Shown here: piece by piece, positions 22,656 to 31,415 of the stretch
Position numbering within the stretch: position 1 is the first letter of the stretch
Layout of the letters: every line of letters starts with the position of its first letter
From: Zarea fungicola
Lineage: Eukaryota; Ascomycota; Sordariomycetes; Hypocreales; Cordycipitaceae
Direction: 5' to 3'
Length of the DNA stretch: 64,000 nucleotides
NCBI GenBank assembly: GCA_900169235.1
Contig: FWCC01000122.1
Coordinates: 1 to 64,000, forward strand
The notes under the pieces: model-generated
Seen by the model: only the letters and a program-made list of their open reading frames with translations
Database searches by the model: none
What the model was told of the DNA's origin: nothing
Translations under genes and position numbers: made by a program

Positions 22656-23344
22656 CTATACACATCAATGGCGGAATACTTGCAAGACAATAATGTATGT
22701 TTTAAATTAAAAGAAGCCGAGGACATTTGTCTTGCCTTGCAGCTAGTTGAAGCATTACAATTTTGTGGTCAACAGGCTCAGCATTGCCAAGCCGTTTGCG
22801 CGTTTGATCTACAGCAAGCCCGCCAATATGTCTCATTGTGAGTCTCATGATGCAGACACAGCTGCCTACAAAATACAGAGAGGTAGGCGGCATGCGAGGC
22901 GCACGTCTCAATTTCTCGTCATGCGCAGTGGACGCTCTGACACTCTTGAAACCGCTTCCTCGGTATCCGCCCACGCCAAGCCGCCACCACACATAGCGAC
23001 CTGCGGCTTGGGGCTGTACTTGGCAGAAGAGAATTAATACCAGATAATACTGCAAGAAGAAAATGCAGCTCGATTGTCGTGCGTAATGAAAACTTGGAGC
23101 CTGGTCCAAACAGTGAGCCTCACAAATTGATTGCCAATACATTCAATGCCTCAACCAGACTAGAATACAAACTTGCACCAGATTCTGTAGCCAAACGGTA
23201 CAGATAGAGTAAAAACACCGCAATAAGAAAAGAAAAAAATCCCATTGGTCTGCTTAAACAAGCAGCGCATCAAGCCAATCAGCGCCTCTTATAACATTTT
23301 CTGGCCCAATCTTGCCGTAAAATCTTCCCAGTACACATTAATGC
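22656..23344. other. Intergenic between KRE9-like gene and ssr4
   Basis: Holds the promoter of the KRE9-like gene and the 3' flank of ssr4. Short frames have no recognisable content. Confidence 0.6.
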
Positions 23345-25588
23345 TTAATCCTGTGCCTCGCCCGGCGTTCCAGTGGCACCTACGCCATGGAAGGCATCGC
23401 CAAACGCAGAGTCCTCCATCTCCATGTTCATGTCGAGGTCGGCGCCCAGATCACCGGCATCACCATCCAGCTCCGGCGCGTCAAACCCGGACAAGGCGTC
23501 GCCGGCTGTGTCTAGATCACCGAGGGAGCTGAAGTCGTTTTGGTCAAATGAGTTGGAGCCTGCTGGCGTGGCGGCCGCAGACACCTTTGCGCCGGTGCTG
23601 GCGGGCTTGGCCTCCTCGGCAGTTTGAGCAGACTTGGCTTCGGAAGCAGCAGCAGCAGCACCGACGTTGGGGTCCGTGGTGCCGTCCTTGGGAACGACGA
23701 CCCAGTCGCCATCAGCAGCCTCGCCCGATGCTTCATGCTGCTCAACCTTGACGGCATCAGCGTCGCTCATGGTGGCATCAGGCTGGGTGGCTGCGGGGGC
23801 AGCCCCTGGTGAAGGGGCATTTGCGTTGGCCGGTGTGGCGGCAGTCGACTGACCGGCGGAAAGATTGGCTTGTGGTGTTGGAAAGCTGTTGGCGGGCGTG
23901 GATGCCGAGGACAGACCAGTGTGCATCTGATCGAGGAGGCCAGAGGCCGTATCGCCCATATCCATGTCGGCATCGTCGCCCATCATGAGGGCGCTGTTCT
24001 GTGAGGCTGCCTGCGAAGGCTGTCGCGACATTGGCTGGTCAATGACGGCGGGCACTTCCGGTTCGGGTTCGGGTTCGGGTTCGGGAGGCGGAATTTGGAA
24101 GCCTCCCTCCTGAATGCGGGTGAGTACGGGCTTCGATTCAATCTTTTGGCCGAGGGAGGCTTCGACTTGCTGCACAATCTCTTCCAGAGTCTGCTTGCTG
24201 GTGTTGCTGCGGGGATGTTCGTCGTCGTCATTTTCGGTCGCGTCTACACGACCCTCAATCCTCCACGCCTCAGGCCCGGTTTGCTCGACCAAGGTCTTGA
24301 GTTCGCGTTCTTTTATGCGAATAAAGGAACCTTCCTTGAACTTGACAAGTTTTCTTTCCTGCTCCTCCTTCATCTGAGCAATCTCAGCCTCTGTAGAGGT
24401 AATATATTCGTTGACACGCTTGCGAAACTCGTCGGCCTGGCCAGACTCCAGCTTTCCCACGTAGGTCTTTTGAGGGAGCTGGCTGAAAGCGTCGCCACCC
24501 TGAGCGGCAAAGATGCCTTCTGTCAGGGAAGCAAGCTCGCCCTTGAGACCCAGTCCCAGATCTGCCGGTGTGATTTGGCCCATGCGATAGGGCGATGACA
24601 GAATCTCCTCCATCCACTCGTGGTTTTGTTGGTAGCGGCCGAGTGATAGTTCTCTCGGCGTCAAGTGGTCAAACATGTCACCCCTTGAAATATCCTCATC
24701 GTCGTCCATGGCGTCAATGACTGGCATGCCGGGCATACCGGCCTGTTGGCCTTGGCTTTGGCCATGACGGGCTCGCTTCGCAGGCGGGCCAGCGCCGGGC
24801 TGCGATGGGTAGGCCATTTGCTGAGGAACCCCGCGAGGGTTTTGTTGGCCGCCCATCTGCTGGCGGGTAAGCTCAGGCAGTGAGGGCCAGTTCGCACGAT
24901 CGGACAGCATAAAGTCCTTTCGTCGGAGCGCGCCACGGCTGAGAAGATATGCGCGCTGCTGCATGATGGCGGCGACACGTTCGTCATAAGGGATTGCATT
25001 GATGGGGAGGCGGTCGTTGGGCTCCGAAGGGCCATAGTGGACAATGAAGAGGTTTTGATCGATGGGAGGCGGGTTTGGGTGACCAGGGGCCGGCACCAGA
25101 CGGAATCGGCGTCGCGCGTGTGCGGCAGCTTGCTCGCCGGGAATATAGCCAGCTTTGAGATAGTATATTTCCATAATCTAAGTCCATGTTAGCGGATAGT
25201 TGGCCTAGCTAGCACGAGGATACCGTACCGCGCCATTGCCAAGGTCGTGCTTGTAGATTTGCTCAGGAGGTGACCACACAAAGCCATCGGTGGCAAAGTT
25301 TGTACCAAGACGCTGCAGAGGCTGCCATGTCTGGAGAATTGTGCCGTCGGCAGGCTTGTCGAGATAGCCCCAGAAGAATGGCGCCTTGTCGCGAGCGATT
25401 TGGGGTGCAGCAATCAACCACTTGGCAACCTCGTTGAGATCCAGACGCGCTATCGCTGGGTATCGAAACGAGGAGATGAGGTGGATATGGGGGATCTACG
25501 CATGTTAGCAATGAATCAAGGAAATATGACGACAGAACCATACCAGCTCCCCGGGAACGCTGTGACTAGGGTCGGGTTGCTGCGCCAT
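23345..25588 (-). CDS. ssr4: SWI/SNF and RSC chromatin-remodelling subunit Ssr4
   Basis: Nuclear subunit shared by SWI/SNF and RSC remodelling complexes, as described for fission yeast Ssr4. Three exons: 25588-25544, 25495-25229 and 25177-23345, giving 714 residues. The conserved N-terminal region (IPHIHLISSFRYPAIARLDL, PFFWGYLDKPADGTI, DGFVWSPPEQIYKHDLGNG, IMEIYYLKAGYIPGEQ) crosses both introns in frame, each with a CTAAC branch site. It continues with ARRRFRLVPAPGHPNPP. Residues about 270-400 include a short coiled-coil candidate (EIAQMKEEQERKLVKFKEG). The last 250 residues are disordered, with a Pro-Glu repeat and acidic patches. Start is the first ATG of the spliced frame (MAQQPDPSH). Confidence 0.92.
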
Positions 25589-26199
25589 GGTCAATGTGAG
25601 ATGCGCTCCAGGAGTGCGGTCGCAAGCTTTCGTCTAAATTGCTTATTTGCAAGTCAATGAATCGCGGACCACCGACCACGCTGGCAATTTGATATTCTGA
25701 GCAGTTTCTCGATTGGCAACGGCAAAAGTTTGCGCGCGGCGCAGCTGGACTAGCAGTCTAGTTGATGGCTGGTGGTGATGGAGGAAGCTGTCCCTAGTCG
25801 TCGCGCAGACCCAAATTTCCTCGCGACAAGGCTGGTGCGGACAGCCAATCGTAGGCTGTAGAGTCCAAGGCTGCAAATACTGGCAACAACGCCAAGTGTT
25901 GATAATGTGCTTTAAAATAAATAAAAATCAAATTAGTATATTTATCTAAACTACCACTTGAGAATGAATAAAAATGTTTGCAGGCGGCGAGACGCGCGGT
26001 GTTCGGATCGCATCACGTGACTGTATGCCTATGAAGAATCGCAACTTTCATCTCCGAGGACTTGCCACCACCACCACCACGAGACAAAGATCAACAGGGG
26101 ATCAACGAGACCTGCCAGCAGGCCGCTTGAATAACTTTGGGCTGGTGCTCAAAGGTACGTTACTACATACAAACCATCAAGTCTCGACACCTGTTCATC
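25589..26199. other. Divergent promoter region, ssr4 / RBM42-like
   Basis: Shared upstream region of two divergent housekeeping-type genes. A possible 5'-UTR intron donor (GTACGT at 26155) precedes the RBM42-like start. No coding content supported. Confidence 0.5.
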
Positions 26200-27249
26200 A
26201 TGTCGTACCCTCCACCTCCAGGCACGAGCTCGCTCCCCGCGCGACCACCACCCAGCAAAGGAGGCTTCAAGCCTGCTTTTACGCCATCGAGCGTGCAAAA
26301 GCACCAGAAACCAGCAGCTCCCACCCCATACGCCTCATATCCGCACCGAACTGCCCCCGGCGCGCAGTCTCAGTATGGCGCAGCACCCGCACACTATGGC
26401 GCTCCGCCCAGCGTGAGCGCACCTACGTATCCCTACGGATCCCAACAGGCAAGCGGCCCACAGAGCTACGGCCAGCAGGCGGCGTATGGACAGCACAGCT
26501 ATGCAGGCAGCGGTACAGCGCCTCAGATTAGAAACCCGTTCCCACAGCCCAGCGTCGCGTCTTCCACGCCGGCAACAGCAGCGGCAGCAGGAGCCACGGC
26601 CGGGCCCGGAGGCGCCGAGTACGATGCCGAGATGGCCGCCCAGATTGCGCAGTGGCAGAGCGCATACATGCCGCGAGATCCCAACGCCAAGGATGCGCAC
26701 GGCAACCCGATTGAGCCGCCCAAGGCGCCCGAGGTCTCTGTCGCACAGGCCAATCCGGACAAGACGGTCGCCCGCCAGGGCGGTGGCAAGAAGTGGACCG
26801 ACGACACCCTGCTGGAGTGGGACCCCTCGCATCTGCGGCTCTTTGTCGGCAATCTGGGGGGCGAGACGACGGACGATGCGCTGCTCAAGGCCTTTTCGCG
26901 CTGGCAGTCTGTGCAAAAGGCGCGCGTGGTGCGGGACAAGCGCACGAGCAAGTCCAAGGGCTATGGCTTTGTGAGCTTCAGCGACGCAGACGACTTTTTC
27001 CAGGCCGCAAAGGAGATGAACAACAAGTACATTCAGAACCGGCCCGTGGTGGTGCGCAAGGCGAACACCGAAATCAAGGTTGTCAACAACAAGGACAAGA
27101 ACCGGGGCGGCAGGAACAACAACAAGAACAAGAGTGGCTCCGGCGGCCATGGCCAGCAGAGTCACGAGGCCAACTTGGGGCCCAAGCCGGCAGCCGGTGT
27201 GGTTAAGCCTGGCCAAAAGACCAAGAACGGCTTGCGATTGCTTGGTTAA
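26200..27249 (+). CDS. RRM RNA-binding protein, RBM42-like
   Basis: RNA-binding protein with one C-terminal RRM, like animal RBM42, which is linked to pre-mRNA processing and stress. Single coding exon, 349 residues. The first 130 residues are Pro/Gln/Ser/Tyr-rich (MSYPPPPGTSSLPARPPP). The RRM spans about 213-290: RNP2 is LRLFVGNLG, RNP1 is KGYGFVSFSD, and it ends QNRPVVVRKA. A Lys/Asn/Gly-rich tail follows. The preceding conserved stretch (YMPRDPNAKDAHGNP, KWTDDTLLEWDPSHLRLFVGN) is typical of this family. The ATG at 26200 is chosen over upstream in-frame codons because those are not ATG and the leader looks like UTR. Confidence 0.9.
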   Translation: MSYPPPPGTSSLPARPPPSKGGFKPAFTPSSVQKHQKPAAPTPYASYPHRTAPGAQSQYGAAPAHYGAPPSVSAPTYPYGSQQASGPQSYGQQAAYGQHSYAGSGTAPQIRNPFPQPSVASSTPATAAAAGATAGPGGAEYDAEMAAQIAQWQSAYMPRDPNAKDAHGNPIEPPKAPEVSVAQANPDKTVARQGGGKKWTDDTLLEWDPSHLRLFVGNLGGETTDDALLKAFSRWQSVQKARVVRDKRTSKSKGYGFVSFSDADDFFQAAKEMNNKYIQNRPVVVRKANTEIKVVNNKDKNRGGRNNNKNKSGSGGHGQQSHEANLGPKPAAGVVKPGQKTKNGLRLLG

Positions 27250-27484
27250 AATGGCCTTGTAAATAGATCATGTCGGCGTTTCGGAGCACATCATAATGGT
27301 GGGTCATTGGGCTGGTTGCATTTCTAATAGAGTATATTTACCAATTCTTCGGGTATCTAGTGCTTTTTTATATCTCCCAGTGTGCATGACATATCCGTGA
27401 CTCCCCCGACGCCGTACGATGATATTATACAATGAAATACAGACTGCCATGCAGTCGAAAAGGAAGACTACCCAAGCAGTGATG

Positions 27485-29310
27485 CTACTTTGTTTGACCA
27501 TCTTCAGCACCCGCTGGCCGGGCAGTGGGCTCGCCTTGCTGGAGCAGTCCGGCAGACTCTTCCGCAACGTCATCGTTGTCGACATCGCTACCCGTGCTAC
27601 TGGGAAACGCCCTGTCGCTCTCGCCACCGTGCACTTCCTTTTGCGCCTCGGCGCGCATGTTTGAAATTTTAACATAGTTGTACGCGCCAATAGCCACCAA
27701 TGTGGTAAGCAGACCGATAAAATTGACGAGGCTCAGCTCATCGTGGAAGATGAGGGAGGCGGCACTAATGGTGACGACCTCTTTAAATATGCCGGCAATT
27801 GAGAGCGTAACGACAGATGTCCGCTGCAGCAGCGCAAACTCTGATGCTATCATGAGAAAGGCGATGCAGCCGGGGAAGAGCAGGAAGATGGGCGTCATGA
27901 ATGTGCCAAACTCTTGGCTGATGAGGCCGAGTCCTTCAAACAGGGGGCCAAAGCCCTCGACAGGAATGGCCATGGCGAAGAGCGTCACGAACATGACGGG
28001 CGAGAGGAAAAAGATGCTCGAAAAGGGATTCGACGTCGCGGGGTTGCGGAGGAGCAGAAGCTGCGTGAGGCCCCAGCGGAAGCCGGAGAAGAAGGCGGCA
28101 GAAATGACGAGCAGGAAGCCAGAGAGCTTGAATTCAACCTCGCCAGACACCATGAGAATGACGCCGACAGTCATGGTGGCGATGATGGCAACCAGACGCC
28201 AGGTCGGGGTTTCGAGGCGAAAGAGAAAGGCGAAGATGAGGACAAAGGCCAAAGAGGATGACTTGCACATGGCTGCGAGCGTTTAGCGGTTAGACTTCAA
28301 AACGGGGCGACTCAACGGGTACGTACTGTAAAACGTGAGAGTGATGGATTTGAGAGACATGTTGCCGAGGCCAATGTCGAGACTGGTCGCGGCACCACAC
28401 GGACCAATTCGCGTCAGGTAGTACAGTTTCGACATTTTGGGGGCGCTGCTGGCTTCCGTCTCGTGCCGCGACTGTCCGAGATCCGAGGTATGTTTGTGGT
28501 ACGGACGAAGTGTAGGGAAAAAGTATAAAACGAGGGATGCCAGGGTGAATTGCACGAGCATGTGCATTGCTGTGGTAAAGAGCGGAAAGGCAAAGTTTAA
28601 ACGATCCTTGTCAAACATCCATTTGTTGTACTACTTTCTGGTAAACAGGTGGCAAGCACAAGCACAGGCAGATTCTAGCGGCTTACCAGAGAAATTGATA
28701 GCGAGAATATGTACCAAAGCAGGATTAGTCCGCCATTGATCATGAGCCGCCGCATAACACTCTTGTCCGCCGCCTTTTTCTCGTCGATGGATAGGTTCTT
28801 TTCTCGGGCAATCCGTTGGTCTATACGGGTAAGCTTGCGCTTTTGCTTTTGTTTTCGCGTGCGGTCTTGCGCAGTGAGGCCAGCCTCCTCGTCGTCGTGC
28901 AAGTCCTCGTCGCTGAAGCTCGCCTGGCTCCAGTCGTCTCTGTCGTGTGCTGGGCCAGCCGTTTCTCTAAGCTCGTGAGAGTCGCTCTGCCCAGAGAAGC
29001 TTCCGGAATGGCGCGAGCGCGGGTTCTGTGGTGATATTCGACCGGGCGGCGTAGCAAGATGGCCAACAGGGTTCATCAGGCTGCTCTTGCGCCTTCGATG
29101 ACCCTGGATGGGAGCCATTTCAAAGCCGTTGCTGTCGTCGGATGGGCCGGGGCCGGACTGTTGCTGGGGGGTGCCAGGCAAGGTTGGAAATGCAAAGGAT
29201 GATGAGGAGGAGGTGGACGAGTCTGCCGAGGATATGGGATTTGAAGCTAGAGAAGCTAGGCCCGTGGTCATTGATGGGGCCACTGGTGTTGAAGAAGAGT
29301 TTGCAGGCAT
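27485..29310 (-). CDS. SLC35C2-like nucleotide-sugar/triose-phosphate transporter family protein
   Basis: Multi-pass Golgi/ER membrane protein of the drug/metabolite transporter superfamily (TPT group), closest in pattern to SLC35C2. Three exons: 29310-28687, 28630-28327 and 28272-27485, giving 571 residues. The first 200 residues are hydrophilic and Ser-rich, ending in a basic segment before the first helix (GGLILLWYIFSLSISL). Splicing gives SLYNKWMFDKDRLNFAFPLF and LTFYTMCKSSSLAFVLIFAFLF, both family signatures. About ten hydrophobic segments can be counted. The acidic C-terminal tail lies in the cytosol. Substrate is unknown. Confidence 0.9.
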
Positions 29311-29827
29311 GTTGTCGAGGGCAAGCTACCCGCTTCTGTACCTGGCTTCTGGCTCGTGCTCGGGTAGGAAGGCCGGTGGGTAAAGGTAGGAATCAAGACG
29401 GCGACGTCGCGTTACAGCGTTGGAATAACTAGTGGACTCCTTTTCAAGGATGCCGGCATGCCGGCGGTAGTTGGATGAAATGTGGAGCGCACTTGGCGTG
29501 GAGTTTCAACTCCCTATACGGGGAGCATACTCAAGCTATTGCCTGGAAAGTCAAGCAGGGTGCCATTACATGACTAAAATCAATTACTAGTCCGAGTATT
29601 AATTTTCTTAGTGCTATTTATGTCGCGATAGGGCACGTGTACTCGGCATCTTATCATTCCGGCCAGTGTCGCGTGCTGTCCAGATCACGACCCACATTGC
29701 GTTGCCTGTCATCGGACGGCCGGTACGAGTAGTCCGTGCCTTGAGCTATTGACAGCCATGGACCTTCACTAAATCACCGCTCCAACAGTACATTACAATC
29801 ATGGACATGCATAAATCAAACTGTTTC
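29311..29827. other. Intergenic between SLC35C2-like gene and the unknown membrane protein gene
   Basis: Holds the SLC35C2-like promoter and the 3' flank of the upstream neighbour. An inverted short repeat GATGCCGGCATGCCGGC occurs near 29450-29466. Nothing coding is seen. Confidence 0.55.
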
Positions 29828-31109
29828 CTATCGCATGCCCCAGCTAGGATTCACAGGATGCTGCCACTGCTGGTATCCAACCCAGGCCTGGAATATGCTC
29901 ACCGCTAGACTCAGAGCCCCGAGAACAATGGCAATCAGCACGCCTCCCAGCGTCGCCATCATGACATATCGTCCGCCGCTCCGCCGTTCCATCCACTTCT
30001 CCAGGAAACCAGCTGGTGAAGGGTTGTCCATCTGGTCATGGAGATCTGCTAGGCGAGCACACCAGTAGCGAAAAGAGACTGTCTCTTCGTCCACGCGCCT
30101 GTACTGTCCCAAGTCAAACCGTAAACAGTCTGTGTCGAATGATTTCTTCGACACGAGTGTGCGAAGTAGTGACTGTGAGCCAGATTCAAGTGGGAAAAGC
30201 ACCTCTTTTATTGTGATGAGAGTCTCGAGAGCCAACGCGCGTGGAATGTTTCCTCTACTTTGCTCGTTAGTTTCTTGCTGGCCGGCAATATACAACAGTC
30301 GCTTACTCGGAGACCCCCTGGGCGATGTCTTCATGTGCATCGCACTTTAAACTTGATAGCAGATGCTGGCTGAGAACGCCAGTGTGATGATAGACTTCTA
30401 CCGTTTTGCGCTTCACATCCAGCCGTAGGTGGTTTTGGAGGTTATCCGTCGGTAAAAACTCCAGTCCAGCCATCCCTTTAAGACGCTTCGCTGTCAGTTT
30501 GGACCATCTTGAGCCATGTGAAAGTACTGGTTGCTGGCGTGGACCAGTTTCGCTAATATCCACTGCCCGTTGCATCGGGAATGCCATCTCCAGGAACTCA
30601 GCAAACGATTTGTCGTCTCGCCAAGTGACTGGCAGTGCACCAGACTCCAATAATACATCAGCCTGATCCTCAGCCGACGAATTGACCATGGCTATAATGC
30701 GTGCGGCGAGACTGAAGGCGTGGTGTTGATCAGATAACAACGGCAGGCCAGCAACACCACGGGCCGCTGCCCGCTTTGCAAAGTGCGCCTTTGTGATGAC
30801 GCTTCGGCGGACACCTGCGCATGCTTTCAGTGTACTAATGACAGCTAACAGGTCATCGTGGGTGCCAAGGGCTGGGATGCTCCCAGAGAGGAAGCTGGGC
30901 ACGTATGACTCCGTCGTTGTGCGGTAGTACTTGAAAAAGAATTCGAGACTTGACGACAGCTGCCAAGGACAGGCTGCTGAGCGACAGTCCCTATCAGCTT
31001 CACAGTCATCGCACAGCGTCCAGTGCCACAGTAGTTTGCATAAATTGCGTCTCTGCTTTTGTGTTGCCTCAACTGCGAGTGGGAAAATGGACTGGTTGAG
31101 GGCGTTCAT
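29828..31109 (-). CDS. Fungal protein of unknown function with one C-terminal membrane segment
   Basis: I do not know a function; the sequence resembles uncharacterised proteins found in filamentous ascomycetes. Two exons seen: 31109-30307 and 30254-29828. From the ATG at 31109 the product has 409 residues. The open frame continues 12 codons further up (LSTIWTFDS) to 31145 without an ATG; this segment looks conserved, so an upstream exon is likely and the true N-terminus is uncertain. It has a Cys-containing region (LWHWTLCDDCEADRDC...ACPW) that could bind metal, a central alpha-helical part, the conserved block FRYWCARLADLHDQM...FLEKWMERRSGGRYVMM, and one membrane helix (TLGGVLIAIVLGALSLAVSIF) near the end. 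Divergent from the trypsin-like gene. Confidence 0.7.
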
Positions 31110-31415
31110 TGTGCTATCAAATGTCCAGATAGTTGACAACGTCAACGGAGCTGCGCTCGATATTGTTCAACAGAAACTCTTTTCTACGTTTCATTACCAA
31201 CTCGGACGCCTTGGTCAGCCAAGAAAGACTGACGAGGCTGAAGTGAGGCGGAGCTATACCTGCAGGTTGGCGCTTAGACAGCTACCCGGGCGGTCAAGCA
31301 ACAGCAGAAGTAGTTGTCAGCCCATGTATCCCCTCAAAACCCCCGTTGAATATCGCATTTTCTACCCCCCTTTACTTTAATAAGCAGCGTGATATATGTT
31401 GGATACACAGCATTC
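31110..31415. other. Short divergent promoter between unknown and trypsin-like genes
   Basis: Only 306 bases separate the two start codons, less if the minus-strand gene has an upstream exon here. No clear TATA element. The spacing suggests shared regulation. Confidence 0.4.
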
